From CAVQUE01 sp046290435 (GTDB lineage Bacteria > Actinomycetota > Acidimicrobiia > Acidimicrobiales > UBA8592): a stretch of DNA of 64,000 nucleotides. The stretch covers positions 1-64,000 of the forward strand of contig JBKAGO010000066.1 of assembly GCA_046290435.1 (NCBI GenBank), given 5' to 3'. This document shows, piece after piece, positions 29,077-38,172 of this stretch (the first letter of the stretch is position 1; each line of letters opens with the position of its first letter). The translations under genes were made by a program, and so were the position numbers. The notes under the pieces were generated by a model that was not told the DNA's origin, searched no databases, and saw nothing but the letters and a program-made list of their open reading frames with translations.

Positions 29077-30105
29077 GTGACCGACCACGCAACGCTCGAC
29101 CGGCTCGGCTGGGCTCGCTACTGCGAACGTGCTCGGTCCGACGGCGACGCATCGACGACGGCCGAAGCCGGCCTCGTCCTCGGTCGGGTGCGACGGGTCG
29201 ACCGCGGCGAGTGCGACGTGAGCACTGGCAGCGGCGAGCTCCGCGTCCTCTCCGACAGCACCCGAGCCCAACGCGTGACCGCCCCCGCCACCGGCGACTG
29301 GGTCCTCGTCGACGCCGACGCCGCACCCGCGCCGCGCCTCGAACGCGTCCTGCCCCGAGCCACGGCCATCGTGCGGCGCGACCCCTCCGAAGAGGTGATC
29401 GAACAGGTCCTGGTGGCCAACGTCGACGTCGTCGGCGTCGTCGCCGCGGTGGACCGTCCCCTCAACCTCGCCAAGATCGAACGGTTTCTCGTCCTGGCCG
29501 CGGACAGCGGCGCAGAGCCTGTGGTCGTCTGCACGAAGGTCGATCTCGGAGTCGGCGACGAATGGGCGCAGCTCCCCGATCTGCTCGGTGACATCCCGGT
29601 GCTCCACACCAGCGCCTCGGCCCGCAGCGGCGTCGACGCCGTGCACGACCTGGTGCGCGACGACCGCACCCTCGTCCTGCTCGGTGAGTCCGGAGCGGGG
29701 AAGTCGACCCTCGTCAACGCACTCGTCGGCGCCGAGGTGCAGCGCACCACCGAGGTCCGCTCCGGCGATGCGAAGGGTCGCCACACCACGACCGCCCGTG
29801 AGCTCGTGCTGGTGCCCGGCGGCGGCGTGTTGATCGACACCCCCGGCGTGCGTGGCGTGGGTCTTTGGGACGCCGAGGGCGCGGTCGAACGGGTCTTCGC
29901 CGACATCGGCGACCTCGCCGACGAGTGTCGCTTCGGCGACTGCAGCCACCGCGTCGAACCCGGTTGCGCCGTCAAGGCCGCAGTCGAAGTGGGAGAACTC
30001 GACGGCGCCCGGGTGGCTCGCTACCTACGCCTCCGAGACGAACTCGACGAACAGGCCGAACGCCGCGAAGACCAGCGTCGCCGAGCCCGCGGCCGCCGCC
30101 GCTGA
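29077..30105 (+). CDS. rsgA: Ribosome small-subunit GTPase RsgA
   Basis: 342 residues. It has the circularly permuted GTPase order typical of RsgA/YjeQ: the guanine-specificity motif TKVD comes first, then the P-loop GESGAGKST and the DTPGVR motif. The C-terminal zinc knuckle CRFGDCSHRVEPGC is complete. The N-terminal OB-fold region is present. RsgA acts late in 30S subunit maturation. The GTG at 29077 follows GAGGGG at good spacing; the longer open frame runs through the upstream hairpin repeats and is not used. The C-terminus ends in an Arg-rich tail, suited to rRNA binding. Confidence 0.93.
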   Translation: MTDHATLDRLGWARYCERARSDGDASTTAEAGLVLGRVRRVDRGECDVSTGSGELRVLSDSTRAQRVTAPATGDWVLVDADAAPAPRLERVLPRATAIVRRDPSEEVIEQVLVANVDVVGVVAAVDRPLNLAKIERFLVLAADSGAEPVVVCTKVDLGVGDEWAQLPDLLGDIPVLHTSASARSGVDAVHDLVRDDRTLVLLGESGAGKSTLVNALVGAEVQRTTEVRSGDAKGRHTTTARELVLVPGGGVLIDTPGVRGVGLWDAEGAVERVFADIGDLADECRFGDCSHRVEPGCAVKAAVEVGELDGARVARYLRLRDELDEQAERREDQRRRARGRRR

Positions 30106-30185
30106 GGAGCTGGGCGGCCGAGCTGCAAGGTGGCTGCGGATGGCTCGGCCGTGGGTGGCCGTGAACCGCTGGGCTCTGAACCGCT

Positions 30186-30270
30186 GGGGTCAAGTCGTAC
30201 TTTCAACCAACTCTCGTCCTCAGGCCTCCACGGCTCCTGCGCTGGAGTTGGTGAAATACGACTTGACCCC
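30186..30270. repeat. Dispersed inverted repeat family B, copy 1
   Basis: The arm GGGGTCAAGTCGTACTTTC continues to 30213, and its slightly eroded reverse complement is at 30245-30270. It lies between the convergent rsgA and DUF1622 genes. The same arms recur near 54.5 kb. Confidence 0.85.
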
Positions 30271-30306
30271 TGTGTTGCCCGAGCCGTCGGAACGGGTGGA
30301 GTGGTG

Positions 30307-30729
30307 TCAGATTTCGCTACTCGCCGACTCTCTCGGTTCTTGCTGCCAGGGCCACTGGCCGGTGATCTCGACCTCGAGGGTGAACGACAGGAACGTCCGG
30401 ATCGCGACGATCCCCGCCAACACGCCGACCGAGGTGAACGACGGCGACACCGCCACGGTACGGATGATGTCGCCCGCGACCAGGACCTCGATGCCCAACA
30501 GGATCGACCGGCCGACCGAGCGGCGGCCCTCGACATAGAGGTTCCGGCTGCCTTGGCCGTTGCGGTCGTCGTCGCCGAGCTCCGACGCCCCTGCGGGGCG
30601 GGACCGCTGCTGGCGAAACCAACGGACGCTCATCGCTGCGAGCGACAGGAGCGTGCCGCCGGCGACGATCGCCACCCCCACGATCTCGAGGGCGGCGCCG
30701 ACGGGATCGACCACATGTTCCAGTGCCAT
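30307..30729 (-). CDS. DUF1622 family membrane protein
   Basis: 140 residues with three predicted membrane segments. The conserved DUF1622 pattern GIEVLVAGDIIRTV, followed by AIRTFLSFTLEVEITGQWPW, is clear. The function of the family is unknown. It is convergent with rsgA across the family-B repeat. ATG start, single-gene unit. Confidence 0.85.
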   Translation of the reverse strand: MALEHVVDPVGAALEIVGVAIVAGGTLLSLAAMSVRWFRQQRSRPAGASELGDDDRNGQGSRNLYVEGRRSVGRSILLGIEVLVAGDIIRTVAVSPSFTSVGVLAGIVAIRTFLSFTLEVEITGQWPWQQEPRESASSEI

Positions 30730-30851
30730 GGCCGCTTGCTACCCGGATGTCGCACCGACACGCACAACCGTGGAACGGCCCGGTGGGGAGGCAGTGGAAC
30801 GGTCCAGTGGGGAGGCCGTCGGGGCGCGTCGCGTCAACGGGCACGGCACAA

Positions 30852-30866
30852 CTGACGGTGTGTCAG
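30852..30866. promoter_or_regulatory. Probable TetR-type operator
   Basis: CTGACGGTGTGTCAG is an imperfect palindrome 25 nt before the acyl-CoA dehydrogenase start. It differs at one base from the site at 56799-56813 and shares its left half-site with the site before the TetR gene at 46328-46342. Confidence 0.5.
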
Positions 30867-30891
30867 ATCGGCGCAGTACGCTCTGCGGGCG

Positions 30892-32106
30892 ATGGACTTC
30901 CGATTCAGCCCCGCAGAGCTCGATTTCGTCGACGAGGTCCGGACCTGGCTCGACGAGCACCTCACCGGCCCGTTCGCCGAGTTGAAGGGCCGTGGCCTCA
31001 CCGGCCACGACGACGTCGACCCCGAGCTGCAGATCGCGTGGGAGCGAGAGCTCGCCACCGGTGGCTGGCTGGGCATCGATTTCCCGACCGAGATCGGCGG
31101 CCGTGGCTGCACCCTGGTCGAGCAGGTCCTGTTCCACAAGACCTACACCGAGGCCCGGGCACCGGGCCGCATCCCCAACATGGGTGTGACGCTGCTCGGC
31201 CCGACGGTCATGGCCTTCGGCACGCCAGAACAACAGCAGCGTTTCGTGCCGCCCATCCTCGAAGGCACCGAGCTGTGGTGCCAGGGCTACAGCGAGCCCG
31301 ACGCCGGCTCGGACCTCGCCAACGTCAAGACCCGTGCCGTCCTCGAGGGCGACCGCTGGGTCCTCAACGGCCAGAAGGTGTGGACGTCGCTCGCGCAGTA
31401 CGCCGACTGGGTCTTCGTCGTCGCCCGCACCGAACCCGGTTCGGAGCGCCATGCCGGCTTGTCGTACCTGCTCGTCCCCATGGACCAGCCCGGTATCGAG
31501 ATCCGACCGATCATCCAGATCACCGGCGGCGCCGAGTTCAACGAGACGTTCTTCTCCGACGCGGTCACCGACGCCGACCTCGTCGTCGGCGGCGTCGGCA
31601 ACGGCTGGAAGGTCGCCATGGGCACCCTCGCCTTCGAGCGCGGCGCCTCCACGCTCGGACAACAGGTCAGCTTCCGTCAGGAGCTCGACGAGCTCCTCGC
31701 CGCCGCAAGGGCAAACGGCCGCGCCGACGATCCCGTCGTGCGCCAGGAGCTCGTGAAGTCCTACGAGACGCTCGAGATCCTGCGCTACAACCAGCTGCGC
31801 ATGCTCACGGCGCTGGCCGCCGACGGCGTGCCGGGACCCGAGCAGTCCATCGGCAAGCTCTACTGGGCCAGCTGGCACCGCCGCCTCGGCGAGCTGTGGA
31901 TGCTCGTGCGGGGAGCGTCGGGCATGGTCGCCGGCGCCGCCGGGGGAGAGGCCTACCCCGGCCACGACGGCGAGCCCTACGTACTCGACCGCGACCAGCG
32001 CACGTTCCTCTACAGCCGCGCCCACACCATCTACGGCGGCTCCAACCAGGTCCAGCGCAACGTGATCGGCGAACGCGTCCTGGGCCTGCCCCGCGAACCG
32101 CGCTGA
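30892..32106 (+). CDS. Acyl-CoA dehydrogenase
   Basis: 404 residues, normal for the family. The N-terminal helical domain (FRFSPAELDFVDEVRTWL), the beta-domain signature WCQGYSEPDAGSDLA with FAD contacts, and the C-terminal YGGSNQVQRNVIGERVLGLP signature are all present. It should catalyse alpha-beta dehydrogenation of an acyl-CoA with FAD. Chain specificity cannot be read; the sequence resembles actinobacterial steroid or long-chain type enzymes. A palindromic operator candidate lies just upstream, suggesting TetR repression. It is divergent from the DUF1622 gene. Confidence 0.92.
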   Translation: MDFRFSPAELDFVDEVRTWLDEHLTGPFAELKGRGLTGHDDVDPELQIAWERELATGGWLGIDFPTEIGGRGCTLVEQVLFHKTYTEARAPGRIPNMGVTLLGPTVMAFGTPEQQQRFVPPILEGTELWCQGYSEPDAGSDLANVKTRAVLEGDRWVLNGQKVWTSLAQYADWVFVVARTEPGSERHAGLSYLLVPMDQPGIEIRPIIQITGGAEFNETFFSDAVTDADLVVGGVGNGWKVAMGTLAFERGASTLGQQVSFRQELDELLAAARANGRADDPVVRQELVKSYETLEILRYNQLRMLTALAADGVPGPEQSIGKLYWASWHRRLGELWMLVRGASGMVAGAAGGEAYPGHDGEPYVLDRDQRTFLYSRAHTIYGGSNQVQRNVIGERVLGLPREPR

Positions 32107-32116
32107 GTCGGGCCGC

Positions 32117-32965
32117 TCAGGCGGTCTTCTCCAGCCAGAGGCTCCCGCCGCCGAAGGGTTGACCGGCCGGCCGGCCCAGCGCAGCGGCGACCTCGTCGGG
32201 AAAGCGATGCAGTGCGTAGGCGCAGCCGAAGCGCACCGCGAATGCAGAGGAGTACATCAGCAGGGCTCGCAGCACGTACTGCTCGTTCCAGCTGCGCCGG
32301 TCGAAGAGCACCCACTGGGCCGGGTAGTCGTGGGGCAGGAAGATGTCGTGGACGTGGATCCGCACCCCGGCGGCCAGGCGGGGCAACACGTCGAAGTAGA
32401 GGTGGTTGACGTCGCTGCCCGTCTTCGACACGTGCGACGAGTCGATGAACAAGATGTCGCCGGCCTCGAGCCGGTCGTACTCGGTGAGGGGCACGTCCTG
32501 CACCTTGTCGACGATCACCCGTGCAAGACCCGGCACCTGCCCCTCGACGAGGAACGGCCGGGGGTAGGGCTCGATGCAGGTGATGTCGACCGTTCCGCCC
32601 AGGAAGCGTTGGTTGACGTCGGCCATCAGCAACGACGAGAAGCCCGAGCCGACCTCGATGATGCGCCGGGGTCGCCAGTGGCGCAGCAGCACGAACAGCG
32701 TGCGTGCGTCGAGCCACGAGAACTGCGAGTTCCGGGTGAAGAACTGGTGCGGGGCGGCGATCTGGTCCTCGGTCTCGGGGTAGTCGTAGTCCGCCATGAA
32801 CTGTCCGAAGACGTTCGTCAGGACGGTGTGGTGGTGCTCGTCGTCGAAGTCGATGCCGAGGCAGGTCGGGTCGTCGGGCCAGACCTGTTCGCCGCGGGCT
32901 GCGACATCGTCGCGATCGACGACGGGGGAGTAGAAGTGCCCCGACGGAAATGGCTCGGTGTCCAT
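32117..32965 (-). CDS. Class I SAM-dependent methyltransferase
   Basis: 282 residues. The SAM-binding motif IIEVGSGFSSLLMADVNQ, an acidic loop after the second strand (TCIEPYP) and a LFIDSSHV strand match the Methyltransf_24-like class I fold. The C-terminus has conserved HVHDIFLPHDYP. Such enzymes often modify sugars or small molecules, but no substrate is visible. It is convergent with the acyl-CoA dehydrogenase, 10 bp away. ATG at 32965 is used; one three codons earlier is also possible. Confidence 0.85.
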   Translation of the reverse strand: MDTEPFPSGHFYSPVVDRDDVAARGEQVWPDDPTCLGIDFDDEHHHTVLTNVFGQFMADYDYPETEDQIAAPHQFFTRNSQFSWLDARTLFVLLRHWRPRRIIEVGSGFSSLLMADVNQRFLGGTVDITCIEPYPRPFLVEGQVPGLARVIVDKVQDVPLTEYDRLEAGDILFIDSSHVSKTGSDVNHLYFDVLPRLAAGVRIHVHDIFLPHDYPAQWVLFDRRSWNEQYVLRALLMYSSAFAVRFGCAYALHRFPDEVAAALGRPAGQPFGGGSLWLEKTA

Positions 32966-33080
32966 GCGACACAACGGTAGTTGGCGGCAGTCGTCGCACC
33001 GTGGAGGACGGCTCGCGACCCATCTGCCCGGTGGCGAAGGACCGGCGGTTCGGTCCGCCCTTTGCGCGCAGCGCCGACCG

Positions 33081-33932
33081 TCAGCGGAAGGCGCAGATCT
33101 CGCCGGCCCACAGGTCGGTGACGGTGGCCCGGTTGCCGCGACCCGAGAGCAGACCCCGGATGGCGTCGGGCGCCGCCGGATCGGTGCCGGTGCTGAACTC
33201 GACGCCGAGGGTCGAGTCGACCAGTTCGATCACGTAGGCCCCGTCGAGTTCGGCGCGGGTCGAGCCGATACCGACACCGGTGAGCGTGGTCAGCCCGGAG
33301 TCCGGGCGCAGCGACCAGGAGATCAGTTCGCCTCCGCGGAGCTCGACCTGCAGGCCGGCGTCGGACCAGAGCACCGACCGGTCGGCCTGGTTGGGACACT
33401 CGGGACTCGCCGGGCTGCGCTCGCCCTCGCCGAGGAGACGGTCGAGGACGTCGAGCACCTGGCCGGCCGGCGACCCGAACGGCAGGCGGCTGACGGAGCC
33501 GGAGTCGGGTGCGATGAAGCCGAGCCCGTCGCCTTTGAGGATCACCGCGGCGGCGCTCTGGGCTGGAGCGGGTTCGTCGCCGCCCCCTTCGTCGGGATGG
33601 GCGTCTGCGCCGTTGCCCTCCGCCGGTGCCTGCCCATCGGCGGCATCGCCGTCGTCGATGGTCGCCACGTTCTGGTCGGTGTCGTCGCCGCCGCCGAAGA
33701 CCGCCAGGCCGAGCAGCAGCAGCACCGCGGCCACGGCGCCACCGATGGCCACCGGCACGACCCACCGGCGCCTGCCCTCGAGTTCACGCAGCGCGGCCAT
33801 GGTGTCCACCTTCCTGGCGTCGTTGCCGAGGCTCTCGAACGCTGCCCGGATGTCGTGCTCGGTGTCGCGTGCGGCGAAGTGGTCGCCGCCGCCGGCCGTG
33901 CGATCGCCAGGTATGTCGTCGTGGTCGGTCAT
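33081..33932 (-). CDS. Membrane-anchored partner of ECF sigma factor
   Basis: 283 residues. A cytoplasmic N-terminal segment of about 50 residues ends in a TM (about 54-74), then an acidic, low-complexity linker and an extracytoplasmic domain without known motifs. The start overlaps the stop of the sigma-factor gene by ATGA, a typical arrangement for sigma/anti-sigma pairs. No HxxxCxxC zinc anti-sigma motif is present in the N-terminal segment. I call it a putative anti-sigma or sensor protein by context only. Confidence 0.6.
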   Translation of the reverse strand: MTDHDDIPGDRTAGGGDHFAARDTEHDIRAAFESLGNDARKVDTMAALRELEGRRRWVVPVAIGGAVAAVLLLLGLAVFGGGDDTDQNVATIDDGDAADGQAPAEGNGADAHPDEGGGDEPAPAQSAAAVILKGDGLGFIAPDSGSVSRLPFGSPAGQVLDVLDRLLGEGERSPASPECPNQADRSVLWSDAGLQVELRGGELISWSLRPDSGLTTLTGVGIGSTRAELDGAYVIELVDSTLGVEFSTGTDPAAPDAIRGLLSGRGNRATVTDLWAGEICAFR

Positions 33933-34477
33933 CGCCGGGCCTCCTTCGGATCCATCGACTGCAGGCGGTCCCGCAGTGCGGTGCGGCCCCGGTGCAGGTG
34001 CACCCTGGCCGTCGAGGGCGAACAGCCCAGCACGTCGGCGATCTCGCCGATCGGGCGATCCTCCAGGTAGTGCAGGGCCACGGCGGCGCGCTGTTTGCCG
34101 GGCAGCTTCGCAACGGCGGCCCACACTGGCGCGTGCTCGGCGGCGCTCGGCGGCAGGTCGGCGTCGCCGAGGCGGCCCACACGCACCAGCGCCCTCGCCT
34201 CAGCTGCGAGACGGCGCCGCCGCGACAGCGCCAGGTTGATCGTCACCCGGCGCACCCACGCGCCGGGGCGTTCGTAGTCGTGGACCTTCGACCAGTTGAG
34301 CTGGAGTCGCTGCATGGCCTCGGCGGCGATGTCCTCGGCGTCGCTCGGCCGCCCCGACACGGCGGCAGCCAACGCCACCATCGAGGGGTACTCCGCCACG
34401 AACACCGACTCGAACGTCGGCGTGACCGTCAAGGGGGGAGACGCAGCGTGGCGGGGCTCGTCGGTCACGTCGCCCAT
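33929..34477 (-). CDS. RNA polymerase sigma factor, ECF type
   Basis: 182 residues from the ATG at 34477. Region 2 includes AEDIAAEAMQRLQLNW and VRRVTINLALSRRRR; region 4 has LPGKQRAAVALHYLEDRPIGEIADVLGCSPSTARVHLHRGR, a clear helix-turn-helix. This is a SigE/SigK-like ECF factor. Longer in-frame starts up to 34651 exist but add Arg-rich sequence unlike the family. It is coupled to the membrane protein downstream, which likely controls it. Confidence 0.88.
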   Translation of the reverse strand: MGDVTDEPRHAASPPLTVTPTFESVFVAEYPSMVALAAAVSGRPSDAEDIAAEAMQRLQLNWSKVHDYERPGAWVRRVTINLALSRRRRLAAEARALVRVGRLGDADLPPSAAEHAPVWAAVAKLPGKQRAAVALHYLEDRPIGEIADVLGCSPSTARVHLHRGRTALRDRLQSMDPKEARR

Positions 34478-34692
34478 CCTGCTGGATCCACGCATCGATC
34501 GTTCGTCACGCGGCCACACGCCACACCCACGCACCAGCGGGCCTCGACGTTTACCCGCGGCGCGAAGAACACGGGATCGGGCCCGCATTCCGCGTCTCTC
34601 ACGGGCCGACCGGCAGGGCTCGGGCGTGACGCCGGTGGTTGCGTGGCACAATTGCGGGGTTAGACATTTCCAGCTCGAAGAGGAGCATGCAC

Positions 34693-35862
34693 ATGGGTGA
34701 GGCCTACATCATCGACGCCGTCCGGACGCCGGTCGGGCGCAGGGGAGGGGGCCTGTCCCAGGAGCACCCCGCCGACATCGGCGCCCATGCCATCAAGGGC
34801 CTGATCGAGCGCACCGGCATCGACCCCATGGCCGTCGACGACGTCATCATGGGTTGCCTCGACAACATGGGCCCCCAGGCCGGCGACATCGCCCGCACCG
34901 CCTGGCTCGCTGCGGGTCTGCCCGAGGCCATCCCCGGCACCACCGTCGATCGCCAGTGCGGCTCGGGCCAGCAGGCCGTCAGCTTCGCGGCCATGGGCGT
35001 CATGGCCGGCGTGCAGGATCTGGTCGTCGCCGGCGGCATCCAGAACATGAGCCTCATCCCCATCGGCGCCGCCATGGGCGTCATGGGTCACGAGTCCATC
35101 GGCCACCCCGAGATCGAGGACCCGTTTTCCACGTCCAAGGGCTGGGTCGAGCGCTACGGCACCCAGGAGATCAGCCAGTTCCGTGGCGCCGAGCTCATCG
35201 CCCAGAAGTGGGGCTTCCGCCGTGAAGACCTCGAGGTGTTCGCACTCGAGTCCCACGAGCGCGCCGCTCGCGCCCAGGACGAGGGCCGCTTCGACAACGA
35301 GATCCTCGCCTACGGCGACGTCACCGCCGACGAAGGCGTCCGTCGGGGCACCACGCTCGAGAAGATGGCATCGCTGCCCACCCTCGAGCCGGGCGGCGTC
35401 ATCACCGCCGCGGTCGCCAGCCAGATCAGCGACGGTGCCGCCGCCATCCTCGTCGCCGGCGAACAGGCCGTGAAGGACCACGGTCTCACGCCGCGGGCCC
35501 GCATCCACCACATCTCGGTGCGTGGCGACGATCCGGTGTTCATGCTCACCGGTCCCATCCCGGCTACTGCCTACGCCCTCGAGAAGACCGGCATGAAGAT
35601 CGAGGACTTCGACCTCTTCGAGTGCAACGAGGCCTTCGCCCCGGTGCCGATGGCGTGGATGCACGAACATCAGATCCCCCACGAGAAGGTCAACGTCAAC
35701 GGCGGCGCCATCGCCCTGGGCCATCCGCTGGGCTGCACCGGCGCCCGGTTGATGACCACCATGCTCAACGAGCTGGAGCGCTCCGGCGGCACCTGGGGCC
35801 TCCAGACGATGTGCGAGGGCGGCGGTCAGGCCAACGTCACCATCATCGAGGTCCTGCGCTGA
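34693..35862 (+). CDS. Acetyl-CoA acetyltransferase (thiolase)
   Basis: 389 residues, full length. The acyl-accepting cysteine is in DRQCGSGQQAV, the His in GGAIALGHPLGCTGAR, and the second cysteine in CEGGGQAN, so the active site is complete. It should catalyse degradative or biosynthetic thiolysis/condensation in beta-oxidation-type pathways. The ATG at 34693 is seven bases after AGGAG; the ATG two codons earlier is too close. It is divergent from the ECF sigma unit. Confidence 0.93.
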   Translation: MGEAYIIDAVRTPVGRRGGGLSQEHPADIGAHAIKGLIERTGIDPMAVDDVIMGCLDNMGPQAGDIARTAWLAAGLPEAIPGTTVDRQCGSGQQAVSFAAMGVMAGVQDLVVAGGIQNMSLIPIGAAMGVMGHESIGHPEIEDPFSTSKGWVERYGTQEISQFRGAELIAQKWGFRREDLEVFALESHERAARAQDEGRFDNEILAYGDVTADEGVRRGTTLEKMASLPTLEPGGVITAAVASQISDGAAAILVAGEQAVKDHGLTPRARIHHISVRGDDPVFMLTGPIPATAYALEKTGMKIEDFDLFECNEAFAPVPMAWMHEHQIPHEKVNVNGGAIALGHPLGCTGARLMTTMLNELERSGGTWGLQTMCEGGGQANVTIIEVLR

Positions 35863-36012
35863 TCCGCTTGCGTCGACTGCGCCCGATCGTGCGCTGACCG
35901 GTCTGCCGGATCGACGCACGCCCGTTCGCCGGACGGCCCGCCCGACCCGCTCGGGCGGGCCGTTGCGCGTCCACGCCCCGGATCTTCCGGCCGTCCGGAT
36001 TTTCTCGCGACT

Positions 36013-36024
36013 TTCTCCGGAGAA
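36013..36024. promoter_or_regulatory. Perfect 12-bp palindrome upstream of 36060 gene
   Basis: TTCTCCGGAGAA lies 35 nt before the next start codon. It could be an operator; only one copy was noticed. Confidence 0.25.
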
Positions 36025-36059
36025 GATCCGTCAGGAGGTCTGCCAGAAAGGACGGCAGC

Positions 36060-36878
36060 ATGAGAAATGCGGGAATCTCCATCTTCGGGACGGCGCTGGC
36101 AGCGGTCGCCGGCCTCGTCATCGCCTCGAACCTCGGGTTGATCGGCGTCACATGGCCATGGGAGCGCATCCCGGAGGTCATGGCTGCCGAGACCGTGGTC
36201 GAACAGCCGACCGAAGCCGTCGTGTACGACATCGAGCCGATCGCCCTCGACTGCCGGGCCCGGATCCGGGCCAGCGTGCCGATCGAGGGTCGCCGCGAGC
36301 ACACGATGCTCGGGCAGGTCTACCGCACCGACACCGTTTCGATGACCGCCCTGGGCGACATCGACACCTGCGTCGCCGCCGACCAGGTCCAGATCGCCGA
36401 GCTGACCGACGGTCGTTTCCAGGTGCTGATCCCCGCCTCTGCCATCACCTTCGAGCGGCCCCGGGTCGACGCCGTCGCCACGCGCGACAGCGTCCGCATC
36501 GACAAGGGGATGATCGGCAAGTTCACCGATGCCCTGCCCTGGGTCAGCGACGGTAGCGGCCTCACGCCGGCCGCGTACGCCTATGCCCAGGACGTGGTCG
36601 GCAGCAGCGAGTGCATGCGCCGGGCCTGGGACATCACCGCCGTCACCGTCCGGCGGGCCTATCAGGAACAGCTGGCCGGACAGGGCGGCGACCGCAGCGC
36701 CATCACGGTGGTCATCTCCGGGGCGCCCGAGTTCCCCGACCCGCCGGCCGAGCGCATCGAGGCATTCGATTTCACCGTGGCCGGTGCCGGTGTCGACTGT
36801 CGGGTCGACGGCGATGCCTACGAGTTCGAGGCTGGACCGAACGGAGCCGCTACGGTGCGCGCAGCGCCGTCCGGCTGA
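36060..36878 (+). CDS. Hypothetical membrane-anchored protein
   Basis: 272 residues. A single N-terminal hydrophobic segment (about 5-30) anchors or exports it. The rest has a pattern vaguely like DUF4230 (a strand with CRARIRASVPIEG, then conserved Tyr and Thr residues and helices), but this is uncertain. There are four cysteines in the exported part. The ATG follows AAAGGACG. No operon partner: thiolase ends 198 bp upstream and the next gene is convergent. Confidence 0.6.
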   Translation: MRNAGISIFGTALAAVAGLVIASNLGLIGVTWPWERIPEVMAAETVVEQPTEAVVYDIEPIALDCRARIRASVPIEGRREHTMLGQVYRTDTVSMTALGDIDTCVAADQVQIAELTDGRFQVLIPASAITFERPRVDAVATRDSVRIDKGMIGKFTDALPWVSDGSGLTPAAYAYAQDVVGSSECMRRAWDITAVTVRRAYQEQLAGQGGDRSAITVVISGAPEFPDPPAERIEAFDFTVAGAGVDCRVDGDAYEFEAGPNGAATVRAAPSG

Positions 36879-37073
36879 CGCCCCAGCCACGAGATCGGGT
36901 GGTCACAGCCGGGCCAACAGCTGAGGGACACAGCTGCCGGCTCCCTGACCACCCCTCCCCGTCCTGGTCGGGTTCGACCGCTCGAGCAGACACCTGCTCG
37001 CGGTCGTTCCCGTCCGGGGCGGTGGTAGACGCCTGCGATCGTCGACGATGGCGAGCCGACGAGCCGGCCGAGC

Positions 37074-38135
37074 TCAGACGAGACGGTCGACGATGCCCCA
37101 GGCCAACGCCTCGGCGGCGTCGAGTTCCCGGCCGGTGAGGGCCAGGAAACACGTGCGGGGCCGCCCGATGCGTCGGGTCAGGCTGACGGTGCCGCCGGCG
37201 CCGGGCACCAGGCCCATGGCCACCTCGGGCAGGCGGATGCGGGTGTCGGGTGCCGCCAGGATCGTGCCGGCGAACGCTGCGAGTTCGATGCCGGCCCCGA
37301 TGGCCGCACCGTGGAGGTGCGCTCGGGTACGGGCCCCGACCCGATGCACCCACCACGCAGGACTGCGGGTGGTCCGGATGGCGTGTGCGGCGGCGGGGTC
37401 GGGGAGCGAACCGAACTCGGCGAGGTCGCCGCCGCTCGAGAACGACGCGCCGGCGCCGCGCAGCGACACCGCTTCGATGGTGGGGTCGGCGTCGGCGAGG
37501 GTGAGCGCCTCGACCAGGGCGTCGCGCACAGCGGCGGTGACCGCGTTGGCCCGATGCGGACGGTTGAAGGTGACGGTCAGGTGGCCGTCCGTTCGCGTCA
37601 CGAGCACCGGCGGTTCGGGGTCGGGCGGCACCGTGGCCGGTCCCCGCTCGGCGAGCCACGCTGCGAACTCCGAGCCCGACTGCAGCATCGAGTACACGAA
37701 CGACTCCGCTGCGAGGCCCGCAGCCACGTCCTCCCAGGCGCCGATGCGCAACAGCTGCGCCAGCGCCACCGCAGCCTGGGGATTGGCGCCGGCGCCGGCA
37801 CCGATGGCCGCGATGGCCGCACCATGGTCGGGGGAGGGAACCGCCACCAGCGATCCGAGGTCGGGGTCGGCCAGCACGATGTCGAACGCCGCGGCGAGGT
37901 GCTCGAGGCGCAGCCCGATGGGCTCGTCGAGGATTGCGACCGTGATGGCCCGTACTACGCCGAGGTCGTCGACGAGGCGGCTCATGGCGACGTCGTCGAG
38001 CGCGGCGTGGTTGTCGAGGCGGGTGACCACCAGGGGCTCGTCGGCGTGGGCGAGCTCCTCGAGCGCGCCGGGGGCACGAAGCGCCGACGCAAGGTCGGCG
38101 AGGTCGACGACGCTGCGACCGTCGAAGGTCACCAC
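37074..38135 (-). CDS. Enoyl-CoA hydratase/isomerase family protein with degenerate N-terminal crotonase half
   Basis: 353 residues, about 90 longer than a normal crotonase. The C-terminal half has the family pattern: FNRPHRANAVT, GAGASFSSGGDLAEFG with the oxyanion loop, HGAAIGAGIELAAFAG, and MGLVPGAGGTVSLTRRIG. The first 165 residues themselves look like a shrunken crotonase (LRLEHLAAAFDIVLADPDLGS, then helices), without catalytic residues. It therefore resembles a tandem duplication in which one half has decayed. GTG start. It lies 37 bp downstream of the acyl-CoA synthetase, likely the same transcript. Confidence 0.8.
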   Translation of the reverse strand: MVTFDGRSVVDLADLASALRAPGALEELAHADEPLVVTRLDNHAALDDVAMSRLVDDLGVVRAITVAILDEPIGLRLEHLAAAFDIVLADPDLGSLVAVPSPDHGAAIAAIGAGAGANPQAAVALAQLLRIGAWEDVAAGLAAESFVYSMLQSGSEFAAWLAERGPATVPPDPEPPVLVTRTDGHLTVTFNRPHRANAVTAAVRDALVEALTLADADPTIEAVSLRGAGASFSSGGDLAEFGSLPDPAAAHAIRTTRSPAWWVHRVGARTRAHLHGAAIGAGIELAAFAGTILAAPDTRIRLPEVAMGLVPGAGGTVSLTRRIGRPRTCFLALTGRELDAAEALAWGIVDRLV

Positions 38136-38172
38136 GAACCTCGGGGTGCCCGTGGCCGAACCGGGCCGGGTG

